From positions 124,001 through 188,000 of the forward strand of contig DASRWI010000010.1 of NCBI GenBank assembly GCA_035654655.1: DNA of 64,000 bases, written 5' to 3'. Under the pieces are notes generated by a model. That model had not been told where the DNA came from, made no database searches, and was given only the letters and a program-made list of their open reading frames with translations. Numbering within the stretch: position 1 is the stretch's first letter; each line of letters starts with the position of its first letter. Origin of the DNA: DASRWI01 sp035654655 (lineage in GTDB: Bacteria > Bacteroidota > Ignavibacteria > Ignavibacteriales > Ignavibacteriaceae). This document shows, in pieces, positions 34,617-42,525 of this stretch. The position numbers and the translations under genes are program-made.

Positions 34617-35822
34617 TTATTCAACCTTCAACTCATTAATTGCCTTCACTAACTTACTGGTCATTTGATTTGATTTTAACATATTCTGCATGGAAATTCC
34701 TGTAAAGAAGTATATCATTGCTGTTTTGTATTCCAGAGAAAAAGCAGCTATCGTAAAAATACTTCCTGAAAATCCATTCATTGTATAATAGGGATGTCCA
34801 TCAATATTAACCTTAAGCCAGGTTAAACCTATATCTTCAACAGGGAAGGACCTTGTTGGAATATTTTTAATACCTTCAGGTGAAAGCATTAATTTCAAAG
34901 TTTCAGATTTTAATAGTTGATAATCATTATATTTTCCATCATTTAAGTAAGCAAGAATAAAATGAGAAAGGTCCTCCAATGTTGTTCTTAACATTCCTTC
35001 TGGATAACCAGGAACTCCAAAATGGTCAACTCTTTTAAAGACAGAAGTATCATTACCTGTTATACCATAACAAACTGCTATATTATTAACATCCAAATCC
35101 TTTAAATGCCATCCGGTATTTTTCATATTAAGAGGTTCAAAAATATTCTTTTTACAATATTCTGAAAAATCTTGTTTCATTATTGATTCAACAAGATATC
35201 CAAGAAGAGAAAAAGAAATATTCGAGTAAGAATATTTATCCCCGGGAGCATATGTTTTACTAAAATAATCTATAGAATAATATTTTCCATCCGGAGTAAA
35301 TAGTTCAGTAACATATTCAGATAATTTTATTGGATGATCACCTTTAACACCCCTTAAAATTTTATTACCTGCCGGAAGTAAGTCATCAAAGGAAGAAGTA
35401 TGAGTCAAAAGCATTCTGAAGGTAATAGGCTTATCCGGAAAATTAGGATTACGTACTTTAAATGGAAGATAATCATTTACATCATCATCTAAACTAAACA
35501 ATCCTTTTTCATAGACCTGCATTATGGCTGTTGCGGTAAATACTTTTGATAAAGATGCGATTTGAAAAATGTTATTTTTTTGCAAAGGTTTTTTTTCTTC
35601 ACGGTCAGCGTATCCATAAGTATTCATCCATTGAATTTTGTTGTCTTTAATTAAACAAGCACCTAACCCCACAAAGCCTTGTTCTAATATGGTTTTTGTA
35701 AAGTAACCATCTAAATCTTCTGTTAATTTTTGAATGGTTAATTGTTTTTCTTGTCCAAACGAATAAATTGAAAAAGAAAGGACAGTTAGAAAAGAAAGAA
35801 GAAGAGCAAATTTATTTTTCAT
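34617..35822 (-). CDS. Exported serine hydrolase (class C beta-lactamase-like)
   Basis: A 401-residue beta-lactamase/penicillin-binding-fold hydrolase with a signal peptide (about 1-23). The SxxK motif is S90-L-S-K93 (QIASLSKVF), the YxN motif is YSN in KYSYSNISF near residue 195, and the third motif region reads MNGFSGS near residue 347 instead of the usual KTG or HxG. This group includes D-aminopeptidases, esterases and EstB-like enzymes as well as true AmpC enzymes; the lack of KTG makes an esterase or peptidase role more likely than antibiotic resistance. It is a single gene. Confidence 0.87.
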   Translation of the reverse strand: MKNKFALLLSFLTVLSFSIYSFGQEKQLTIQKLTEDLDGYFTKTILEQGFVGLGACLIKDNKIQWMNTYGYADREEKKPLQKNNIFQIASLSKVFTATAIMQVYEKGLFSLDDDVNDYLPFKVRNPNFPDKPITFRMLLTHTSSFDDLLPAGNKILRGVKGDHPIKLSEYVTELFTPDGKYYSIDYFSKTYAPGDKYSYSNISFSLLGYLVESIMKQDFSEYCKKNIFEPLNMKNTGWHLKDLDVNNIAVCYGITGNDTSVFKRVDHFGVPGYPEGMLRTTLEDLSHFILAYLNDGKYNDYQLLKSETLKLMLSPEGIKNIPTRSFPVEDIGLTWLKVNIDGHPYYTMNGFSGSIFTIAAFSLEYKTAMIYFFTGISMQNMLKSNQMTSKLVKAINELKVE

Positions 35823-36001
35823 TAATGTGTGCCTTATATTAATTAGAATTAATTACCTGAACACATTTTTAAGCTTTAAAACTATAAAAAAATCATATTT
35901 ACTACAAATATGAAGCGGGTGTTTTAAGTTTATCAATAAAAAAGTTCCCGATAGGATGTGTCTTAAAGGATAACCATTATTATTGTATATATATAGTTTT
36001 G

Positions 36002-36040
36002 TTAGGTTTAAAAAATAAAGTTAGGTTTAAAAAAATAAAG
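36002..36040 (+). repeat. Short tandem repeat before the DUF305 gene
   Basis: Two adjacent copies of TTAGGTTTAAAAAATAAAG (19 and 20 bases, one extra A in the second). It lies in the leader just before the ATG at 36051; GGATAAAAACT between repeat and start may serve as the ribosome site. Confidence 0.8.
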
Positions 36041-36050
36041 GATAAAAACT

Positions 36051-36833
36051 ATGTTAAAGTACAAAAGCTTGGTAATTGTTTTAGCAATGATATTTATGTT
36101 TTCAGGAAACATCTTATCACAAGATCAGACAAGAACAACGGAACAGAAAAAAACTAGTACACAAAATCAGCCAAGAGTAAGAACTCAGGAGCAGAATCAA
36201 AAACAGAATAAAGAAGAATTAAAAACCACAATGGAAAAAATGCATTCTCAAATGATGAATACTGAAAAGACTGGAGATCCTAATAAAGATTTCGCACAAT
36301 TGATGAGTGAACATCATAAGGCTGCAATAGAAATGTCTCAACAAGTTGTTCAAAATGGTAAAAATCAGGAAGTAAAGGATATCGCAAATAAAATAATTGA
36401 AGAAAACAATACTGACCTTGAAAAATTATCTAAATATGATAATACCATTTATAATAAAGATAATAAAGGGACAATGAACAATAAAGAAATGGTTCATTCA
36501 GATAAGTTGAAAGAAAAATCGAATATGATGGGAAGAGAAATGAAGGAAATGATGGAGCAATCCAGGAATGTGAAAACTACCGGGAATTTAGATAAAGACT
36601 ATGCTTCATTTATGATTTTACATCATAAAGAATCAATAAAAATGAGTCAGGATTATCTTAATTCTAACAAGAATGGTGAGTTTGCGTCAATAGCTCAAAA
36701 CATAATTAAAAATAGCAAGAATGATATTTCTAAATTAGAAAAGTTTTCAACCGTTGATCAAATGTCAACCAGAGATATAAAAAAGAAAGATTTAGATAAA
36801 AATTCTAAAGAAGAAAAACGCGAAGTAAAATAA
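36051..36833 (+). CDS. Exported DUF305 (ferritin-like) duplicated protein
   Basis: A 260-residue exported protein: signal peptide about 1-24, a charged Gln/Lys-rich spacer, then two DUF305-like helical units. The first is DFAQLMSEHHKAAIEMSQ, the second DYASFMILHHKESIKMSQ, each followed by a helix ending in a Lys-Leu pair. DUF305 proteins are four-helix bundles often linked to metal stress and copper handling; the HH pair and the Met residues could bind metal. The two halves form one bundle or two separate domains. The C-terminus is very basic (KKKDLDKNSKEEKREVK). It is followed by its own terminator and has no neighbour in the same operon. Confidence 0.85.
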   Translation: MLKYKSLVIVLAMIFMFSGNILSQDQTRTTEQKKTSTQNQPRVRTQEQNQKQNKEELKTTMEKMHSQMMNTEKTGDPNKDFAQLMSEHHKAAIEMSQQVVQNGKNQEVKDIANKIIEENNTDLEKLSKYDNTIYNKDNKGTMNNKEMVHSDKLKEKSNMMGREMKEMMEQSRNVKTTGNLDKDYASFMILHHKESIKMSQDYLNSNKNGEFASIAQNIIKNSKNDISKLEKFSTVDQMSTRDIKKKDLDKNSKEEKREVK

Positions 36834-36842
36834 TTAAAAAGT

Positions 36843-36871
36843 AAAGCAGCTTAACAAGCTGCTTTTTTTTT
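36843..36871 (+). terminator. Terminator after the DUF305 gene
   Basis: A 10-bp stem AAAGCAGCTT/AAGCTGCTTT with a 3-nt loop, extended by a run of T residues, 9 bases after the stop. Confidence 0.9.
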
Positions 36872-36903
36872 AAGTGCTGATGTAATTTGCTTCAATGCTC
36901 TCA

Positions 36904-36954
36904 TAGGGATTCTCCCATGGGGATGCCTATGGCAGAACCCTCAAACCTTTTCGA
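36904..36954 (-). pseudogene. Broken tRNA-Arg 3' copy, distal (C1)
   Basis: On the minus strand this repeats the tRNA-Arg from the anticodon-stem 3' strand through the T-arm (AAAAGGTTTGAGGGTTC ... GAATCCCTA), with a 22-bp double hairpin in the T-loop. The acceptor end has decayed (TGAGAGC instead of CGGGTGT). It is nearly identical to the next copy 98 bases away. Confidence 0.88.
36913..36934 (-). repeat. Double-hairpin element C1 (22 bp)
   Basis: On the minus strand TGCC-ATA-GGCA and TCCC-CAT-GGGA, splitting TTC|GAA of the T-loop. Stems are identical to element A; only the loops differ. Confidence 0.9.
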
Positions 36955-36963
36955 TGATTAAAT

Positions 36964-36991
36964 AAAAAAAAGCAGCCAAATTGACTGCTTT
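36964..36991 (-). terminator. Duplicated terminator behind the broken tRNA-Arg copy C2
   Basis: Minus-strand stem AAAGCAG/CTGCTTT with a 9-nt loop and T run. It is a copy of the terminator following the intact tRNA-Arg, showing that the duplicated unit included the terminator. Confidence 0.8.
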
Positions 36992-36993
36992 AG

Positions 36994-37053
36994 TACACCC
37001 GTAGGGATTCTCCCATGGGGATGCCTATGGCAGAACCCTCAAACCTTTTCGAT
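36994..37053 (-). pseudogene. Broken tRNA-Arg 3' copy, proximal (C2)
   Basis: It matches the 3' half of the intact tRNA-Arg (acceptor strand CGGGTGT and discriminator A intact) with a 22-bp insert in the T-loop and two extra bases (an A in the T-stem region and a G near the anticodon-stem side). It lacks the 5' half, so it cannot fold as a tRNA. Confidence 0.9.
37011..37032 (-). repeat. Double-hairpin element C2 (22 bp)
   Basis: Identical to C1: minus strand TGCC-ATA-GGCA and TCCC-CAT-GGGA, again exactly between TTC and GAA of the T-loop. Confidence 0.9.
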
Positions 37054-37059
37054 ATAAAA

Positions 37060-37088
37060 TAAAAAAAAGCAGCCAAATTGACTGCTTT
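37060..37088 (-). terminator. Terminator of tRNA-Arg
   Basis: Minus-strand stem AAAGCAG/CTGCTTT (37088-37082 with 37072-37066) with a 9-nt loop and a run of T, directly after the tRNA 3' end. Confidence 0.85.
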
Positions 37089-37090
37089 AG

Positions 37091-37164
37091 TACACCCGTA
37101 GGGATTCGAACCCCAAACCTTTTGATCCGTAGTCAAATGCTCTATCCAATTGAGCTACGGGTGC
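37091..37164 (-). tRNA. tRNA-Arg (anticodon ACG)
   Basis: A 74-nt class I tRNA on the minus strand. Acceptor GCACCCG/CGGGTGT (one wobble), discriminator A, D-stem GCTC/GAGC, anticodon stem TTTGA/TCAAA with loop CTACGGA giving ACG, T-arm TGGGG-TTCGAAT-CCCTA. CCA is not encoded. It reads CGU/CGC/CGA after deamination of A34. Two broken copies of its 3' half lie downstream. Confidence 0.96.
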
Positions 37165-37176
37165 ATTTTATAAGTG

Positions 37177-37184
37177 CAAATATA
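37177..37184 (-). promoter_or_regulatory. -7 box of the tRNA-Arg promoter
   Basis: Minus strand TATATTTG, a perfect TAnnTTTG element, 12 bases before the tRNA 5' end, the same distance as at tRNA-Ser(GGA). The upstream TTG-like element is weak (T-rich). Confidence 0.65.
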
Positions 37185-37215
37185 AACTTAATCTTAAATA
37201 AAAAAAAGACAACTA

Positions 37216-38802
37216 TCAGTTTGGAATGTCATTTATTATTACTTTAGGATTTTTTTCTTTAAAGTAATTCATTGACCATTCGCTCGTAAACAAAATAACT
37301 TCTCTTTCTTCAGAATCTAATGCAATAGATGCTCCAGCAGGTAATACAATTTTAGCTATATCTTCAGGGTTATTTGCTTTCGAAATCCATCTTAAAACTT
37401 TCCAATTAGTCTGTTCCAGTCTTGTTTCTGCTCCATATTCATCATTCAAACGATATTGAACCACTTCAAACTGTAAAGGGCCAACAGCACCAAGCAAAGG
37501 AATTTTAGAATGGGAACTTTTCAAATAATATGCTTGAATTACACCTTCCTGTAACAATTGGTCTAAACCATCTCTAAACTTTTTATAATTTGCAGGGATT
37601 GGATTATGCATAAATACAAAATGTTCAGGAGCGAACTTTGGTATTTCATTATATTTTAATTCCGGATTTTCAGTTAAAGTATCTCCAATACCGAAATTAG
37701 CATTGCCAACAAACCCAACAATGTCTCCCGCATAAGCTTCATTAACAGTTTCTCTATCCTGACCAAACATTTTTTGTGAATTTGATAATCTTATTTTCTT
37801 ACCACTACGAGAGTGAAATGCCTGCATATCTCTTTCAAATTTACCTGAGCATACACGTAAGAAGGCAATTCTATCTCTATGCTTGGGATCCATATTTGCC
37901 TGAATCTTAAAAATGAATCCTGAAAATGCATCTGCATCAGGAAAAACTTCACCAACACTACTTCTTCTTGAAGTAGGGGGGATGGCATAGTGTAAAAAAC
38001 CATCAAGTAACAATTGAACGCCAAAATTATTAGCTGCACTTCCAAAAAATACCGGAGTCAATTCTCCTTTAAGAATTTTATCTCTATCAAATTTTTCTCC
38101 TGCAGTATTAAGCATTTCTAATTCTTCAACAAGCTGCTCATATTCTTCTTTACTTAATCTTTCCTTTATGGTTGGATCAGAAATCCCATGTATGGAAACA
38201 GGAGCTTTGTATTGTCCGCCAGTAGTTTTTTCGAAAAGATGAACCTCCTTATTCAATCTATCATAAACTCCTCTAAAATATGTACCACTGCCTAATGGAT
38301 AATTCATTGCATAAGCGCCAATCTTTAACACAGATTCAAGTTCATCCATAAGTTCAAGTGGATTCATCGATGGACGATCCAACTTGTTCATAAAAGTAAA
38401 AATTGGTATTTGTCTTTTTCTGCAAACTTCAAACAATTTTTTTGTTTGCGTTTCTATACCTTTTGCAGCATCTATAACCATCACTACGGCATCAACTGCA
38501 GTTAAAACTCTGTAAGTGTCTTCTGAGAAGTCCTGGTGACCAGGGGTATCCAGAAGATTTATTTTAAAACCTTTATAATCAAACTGAAGTACAGTCGAGC
38601 TAATGGATATACCTCTTTTTTTCTCAAGTTCCATCCAGTCAGAAGTAGCACTCCTTTGATTTTTTCTTGCAGTTACTGAACCTGCCAGCTGCACAGCTCC
38701 ACCATAAAGCAGAAACTTTTCTGTCAAAGTAGTCTTACCGGCATCCGGGTGAGATATAATAGCAAATGTACGTCTTTTATTAATTTCTTTAAGTTTACTC
38801 AT
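37216..38802 (-). CDS. prfC: Peptide chain release factor 3
   Basis: A 528-residue translational GTPase that removes RF1/RF2 from the ribosome after termination. The G domain has the P-loop SHPDAGKTTLTE (about residues 16-27), the DTPGHQDF switch II, NKLD and an SAA-type G5. RF3-specific features include RSATSDWMELEKKRGISISS and FMHNPIPANYKKFRDGLDQLLQEGVIQAYY in domains II-III. Length equals normal RF3. No SD is evident. It ends close to the tRNA-Arg promoter, transcribed in the same direction. Confidence 0.96.
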   Translation of the reverse strand: MSKLKEINKRRTFAIISHPDAGKTTLTEKFLLYGGAVQLAGSVTARKNQRSATSDWMELEKKRGISISSTVLQFDYKGFKINLLDTPGHQDFSEDTYRVLTAVDAVVMVIDAAKGIETQTKKLFEVCRKRQIPIFTFMNKLDRPSMNPLELMDELESVLKIGAYAMNYPLGSGTYFRGVYDRLNKEVHLFEKTTGGQYKAPVSIHGISDPTIKERLSKEEYEQLVEELEMLNTAGEKFDRDKILKGELTPVFFGSAANNFGVQLLLDGFLHYAIPPTSRRSSVGEVFPDADAFSGFIFKIQANMDPKHRDRIAFLRVCSGKFERDMQAFHSRSGKKIRLSNSQKMFGQDRETVNEAYAGDIVGFVGNANFGIGDTLTENPELKYNEIPKFAPEHFVFMHNPIPANYKKFRDGLDQLLQEGVIQAYYLKSSHSKIPLLGAVGPLQFEVVQYRLNDEYGAETRLEQTNWKVLRWISKANNPEDIAKIVLPAGASIALDSEEREVILFTSEWSMNYFKEKNPKVIINDIPN

Positions 38803-38972
38803 AGTTAAAATTTAAATAGATGAAGAAATGAGAAAAATGTATGGCTTTAACGGGTTAAGCTATAGAAATGTTTCGGTATAGGTATAAATTGAAATATATA
38901 AAAATGATTTTTTCATATATCAAAAATAGTTATTTTTATAATACATAACAAAGAAGAAAAGAATCCTATTAA

Positions 38973-39872
38973 ATGGAATTATCTGCAAAAAACATAGAAT
39001 TAGTGAATCTTGGCTATATTAAGGCCCAGCAATTTGCTAAATCCCATTATGAAAACTTCCCTGTGGTTTCAATTCTGGTTAAAAAAGAACTTAGAAAACA
39101 CATTGCAATAGTGTATTGGTTTGCCAGAACTGCTGATGATTTTGCTGATGAAGGTAATGTACCTGCAGATATAAAATTAGAAAACCTTAATGCTTTTGAA
39201 GAAAAATTAAATGATATTTTAAAAGGTAAACTTTCAGACGAATTTGATTGGGCACTTTATAATACAATTAATGAAAAAAAACTTAGTATTATAAATTTTT
39301 ATAATTTACTAAAAGCATTCAAGCAGGATACAATCAAAAACAGATATAAGAACTTTGATGAAATATTAGATTATTGTTCAAATTCTGCTAATCCAGTTGG
39401 AAGAATAATTCTTGAAATTTATGGAATTAGAAATGATGAAGCATTCAGATATTCTGATTCTATTTGTACTGCTTTGCAGTTGACCAATTTTTATCAGGAT
39501 GTAAGCATAGATATAGATATGAATAGATTGTATATACCTATTGATGAACTTGAAGCATTTAACATTAAAGATAATATTGCCAGCATAAAAGAAAATGAAG
39601 ATAAATTTAAGGAAATTATTAAATCTAATGTAGAACGTGCTAAATATTATTTCTACTCAGGTAAGCCTTTATTAAATTATCTTACCGGAATGCTAAAGTA
39701 TGAAATAAAGTGGACTATCTATGGAGGAATGGAAGTTCTTAAAAAGATAGAAGGAAATGATTATAATGTTTTATATGAAAGAACTACTTTAAGCAAAAAA
39801 AATTTCGTATTTTTATTAATAAAATCTTTTTTCAAAAATGAATCAGTCAAAAGAAATAGCAAAGAAAAGTAA
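38973..39872 (+). CDS. hpnC: Squalene synthase subunit HpnC
   Basis: A 299-residue trans-isoprenyl diphosphate synthase of the squalene/phytoene synthase family. The first Asp-rich motif is DDFADE (near residue 54) and the second NFYQDVSIDIDMNRLYIP (about 172-189), which matches the HpnC pattern NFWQDVxxDxxxGRxYxP. HpnC converts presqualene diphosphate to hydroxysqualene in the HpnCDE route. Its 3' end overlaps hpnD by 35 bases, and hpnE follows, so the three form one operon. A CrtM-like carotenoid synthase is an alternative for a single gene, but the three-gene order argues for squalene. Confidence 0.9.
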   Translation: MELSAKNIELVNLGYIKAQQFAKSHYENFPVVSILVKKELRKHIAIVYWFARTADDFADEGNVPADIKLENLNAFEEKLNDILKGKLSDEFDWALYNTINEKKLSIINFYNLLKAFKQDTIKNRYKNFDEILDYCSNSANPVGRIILEIYGIRNDEAFRYSDSICTALQLTNFYQDVSIDIDMNRLYIPIDELEAFNIKDNIASIKENEDKFKEIIKSNVERAKYYFYSGKPLLNYLTGMLKYEIKWTIYGGMEVLKKIEGNDYNVLYERTTLSKKNFVFLLIKSFFKNESVKRNSKEK

Positions 39873-40677
39873 AAGCAGTTTTTACTATGCATTCAACTTA
39901 TTACCCGTTGATAAGAGGGATGCTATGAATACTGTTTATGCCTGGTGCAGGCAGACTGATGATATTGTTGATGAAGGTATGGAGAATGAAGAAATTAAGT
40001 ATGAAAAGCTTCGTAAATGGACTATTGAGCTTGAGAAAGCTTTTTCAAATCAATCTGAATATTCACTTCTAAATAAACTTGGTACCACAATAAAGAAATT
40101 TAACATTCCTTATGAACCTTTCTTTGAGTTAATTAAAGGAATGGAGATGGACCTTCAAACAAATAGATATACTACTTTTGAAGACCTTCAGCTTTATTGT
40201 TATAGAGTTGCATCTACTGTAGGATTGATGTGCATTGAAATATTTGGTTATAAGCATGCATCAACAAAAGACTTTGCAGTAAATCTTGGTATTGCTCTTC
40301 AGCTTACTAACATTTTAAGAGACATTAAAAAGGATGCTCAAAGAGGAAGAATTTATTTACCTCAGGAAGATTTAATTAAATTTAACTATCCTGAAGAAGA
40401 TTTATTTAATCAGGTTTATAATAAAAATTTTATTGAACTAATGGAATTTGAAACCCAAAGAGCAAAGAATTATTTTGAAGCAGCAACCAAAGCATTAAAT
40501 CTTGATGATAAAGGTTCTATGTTCGCAGCCAGAGCAATGCAGCATATTTACGCTAAGATGCTTGATAAAATAATTTCAGCAAGGTATGATGTTTTACATA
40601 AAAACATCAAAGTATCAAAAGTTGAAAAAGTTGGTATTTCCCTGGGAGTATGGGCTAAGTATAGCTTAGTTTATTAA
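39838..40677 (+). CDS. hpnD: Presqualene diphosphate synthase HpnD
   Basis: A 279-residue squalene/phytoene synthase-family enzyme joining two farnesyl diphosphates to presqualene diphosphate. It begins KSSFYYAFNLLPVDKRDAMNTVYAWCRQTDDIVDE, with the first Asp-rich motif DDIVDE, and has the second motif TNILRDIKKDAQRGRIYLP. These match HpnD more closely than HpnC. The start lies inside hpnC (35-base overlap), so translation is probably coupled. The stop at 40675-40677 directly abuts the hpnE ATG. Confidence 0.92.
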   Translation: MNQSKEIAKKSKSSFYYAFNLLPVDKRDAMNTVYAWCRQTDDIVDEGMENEEIKYEKLRKWTIELEKAFSNQSEYSLLNKLGTTIKKFNIPYEPFFELIKGMEMDLQTNRYTTFEDLQLYCYRVASTVGLMCIEIFGYKHASTKDFAVNLGIALQLTNILRDIKKDAQRGRIYLPQEDLIKFNYPEEDLFNQVYNKNFIELMEFETQRAKNYFEAATKALNLDDKGSMFAARAMQHIYAKMLDKIISARYDVLHKNIKVSKVEKVGISLGVWAKYSLVY

Positions 40678-41958
40678 ATGATAAAAGTTGTTATAATCGG
40701 CGGGGGATTAGCCGGATTAACTGCAGGTGTTTACCTATCAAAAAATAATTATTCAGTATCCATTTTAGAAGCTTCACCAAAGTTAGGTGGAAGAGCATAT
40801 TCCTTTTATTATGAAGAATTAAAAATTGAAATTGATAATGGTCAACATATATTGCTTGGATGTTATTATGATACGTTGGATTTACTTAAAGAAATAGGTT
40901 CATTAGATAAAGTTAAAAAACAAAATAAATTAAACATACCTTTTGTAAATCCTGATAGAAGCATTACAAGATTAGAAACTCCAAACTTTATTTATCCTTT
41001 TGATAACGCTATTGCATTTTTAAGATTTAAATTATTTTCTTCTAAAGATAAAATAAAAATATTTACCTTAATCCTTAAGCTTAGATTTCTAAAAGAACCG
41101 GACAATATTCCAGCTTATCAATGGCTAAAGGAAAATGGTCAATCAGATGAGTTGATAAATATTTTTTGGAAAGTTTTAATTGAAGGTGCATTAAATACCA
41201 GCATCACTACTGCATCTGCAAAAAGCTTATTTAATATTTTAAAGATTATTTTCTTTTCTGGCAAAGATTCTGTAAATATTATTACACCATCATTACCATT
41301 AAGCAAGTTATTTTCAGATCCTGCATCAAATTTTATATCCCGAAATAATGGATGTATTTATTTATCTGAAAAAGTTGAAGAAATTAAAATTGAGGATAAT
41401 GAAATAAAATTTGTTAAGACTAATAAAAGAATTTTAGAGGATATTGATTATGTAATTAGCGCAGTTCCATATTTTTCTGCAAAGAAAATATTATCAAAGG
41501 TAATTCCTGATATTGGAGTTAATTATGCTTCCATAGTTTCTATTCAAGTTTTATTAAAAGAAAATAATTTAAAAGAAGGCTTTTATAGTTTTGTTGATTC
41601 ACCTGTTCAATGGGTTTTTAATAATAAAACTCATTTATCTATTGTTATTAGCAATGCAGAAGAATTTGTAAATCTTGAGGCTGAAAGATTAAAAGAAATT
41701 ATTTACATTGAATTAAAAAAATACCTTAATATTGATAATATTATACAGTATCAAATAATTAAAGAAAAAAGAGCCACATTTGTCCCATCGGTTGAACTTT
41801 ATGGAAAAAGACCTGAGACTAAAACATCAATCAAAAATTTATTTTTGGCAGGGGATTGGATAGAAACACATTTGCCATCTACTATTGAAGGTGCTGTAAA
41901 AAGCGGTAAAATGGCAGCTTCTGAAATAATGAATATTTATTCAAGGAATTCTATATAA
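40678..41958 (+). CDS. hpnE: Hydroxysqualene dehydroxylase HpnE
   Basis: A 426-residue FAD-dependent amine-oxidase/phytoene-desaturase-like protein. The dinucleotide-binding motif GGGLAGLTAGVYLSKNNYSVSILEA is at the N-terminus, followed by GGRAYSF and, near the C-terminus, LFLAGDWIETHLPSTIEGAVKSGKMAA, the second FAD-binding block. HpnE reduces hydroxysqualene to squalene. It starts immediately after hpnD with no spacer. No squalene-hopene cyclase is seen in the window, so the fate of squalene (hopanoids, sterols or carotenoid-like lipids) is open. Confidence 0.91.
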   Translation: MIKVVIIGGGLAGLTAGVYLSKNNYSVSILEASPKLGGRAYSFYYEELKIEIDNGQHILLGCYYDTLDLLKEIGSLDKVKKQNKLNIPFVNPDRSITRLETPNFIYPFDNAIAFLRFKLFSSKDKIKIFTLILKLRFLKEPDNIPAYQWLKENGQSDELINIFWKVLIEGALNTSITTASAKSLFNILKIIFFSGKDSVNIITPSLPLSKLFSDPASNFISRNNGCIYLSEKVEEIKIEDNEIKFVKTNKRILEDIDYVISAVPYFSAKKILSKVIPDIGVNYASIVSIQVLLKENNLKEGFYSFVDSPVQWVFNNKTHLSIVISNAEEFVNLEAERLKEIIYIELKKYLNIDNIIQYQIIKEKRATFVPSVELYGKRPETKTSIKNLFLAGDWIETHLPSTIEGAVKSGKMAASEIMNIYSRNSI

Positions 41959-42055
41959 AAATACATCCTTAATAGTTTTTATTTAAAACTTTAAGTAAAT
42001 TAAAATAATTTTTTAAAATAATTTAGAACAATAAATATCAATTGGGAGTAATTTA

Positions 42056-42490
42056 ATGGCTTCATCGCTAAATAAAATAATGTTAATAGGAAACTTAGGT
42101 AAGGATGGTGAAACAAGATTTACTGCAACAGGTTCATCTGTAACTTCATTTTCACTTGCAACTACTTATTCATTTAAAAACAAAGATGGTAACTGGGTTA
42201 ATGAAACTACCTGGCATAATGTAATGGCTTGGAATGCTTCAGACTATATTAAAGAAAAATTGAAAAAAGGGAAGAAAATATACGCCGAAGGAAGATTATC
42301 CAAAAGAGATTACGTTGATAAAGATGGTATAAAAAGATATATGACTGAAGTTGTTGCTGAAAAAATTATTCCTCTTGATGCAGCAGGTCAAGGTGAAGGT
42401 GGTGGTGAGTACGAATCAACAAGAGAAATGCTGCCTGAACAAAATCTTGATCAGGATTTAAGTGTTGCTGATTCTGACCTTCCATTTTAA
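42056..42490 (+). CDS. ssb: Single-stranded DNA-binding protein
   Basis: A 144-residue OB-fold protein that coats ssDNA in replication and repair. It opens with LNKIMLIGNLGKDGETRFTATGSSVTSFSLAT and has WHNVMAWN and LKKGKKIYAEGRLSKRDY in the OB core. The acidic C-terminal tip DSDLPF matches the conserved tail that recruits partner proteins. The linker holds a Gly/Glu stretch. GGGAG lies 8 bases before the ATG. The CNNM-family gene follows 35 bases later. Confidence 0.96.
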   Translation: MASSLNKIMLIGNLGKDGETRFTATGSSVTSFSLATTYSFKNKDGNWVNETTWHNVMAWNASDYIKEKLKKGKKIYAEGRLSKRDYVDKDGIKRYMTEVVAEKIIPLDAAGQGEGGGEYESTREMLPEQNLDQDLSVADSDLPF

Positions 42491-42525
42491 GTATTTTGTT
42501 TAACAATTTAAGGAACAGATAATTT

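Noticed and set aside
36904..37164. Repeats with constant spacing that could be a small CRISPR array
   Set aside because: The repeats are tRNA-Arg 3' halves plus a terminator; there are no unique spacers of constant length and no cas genes.
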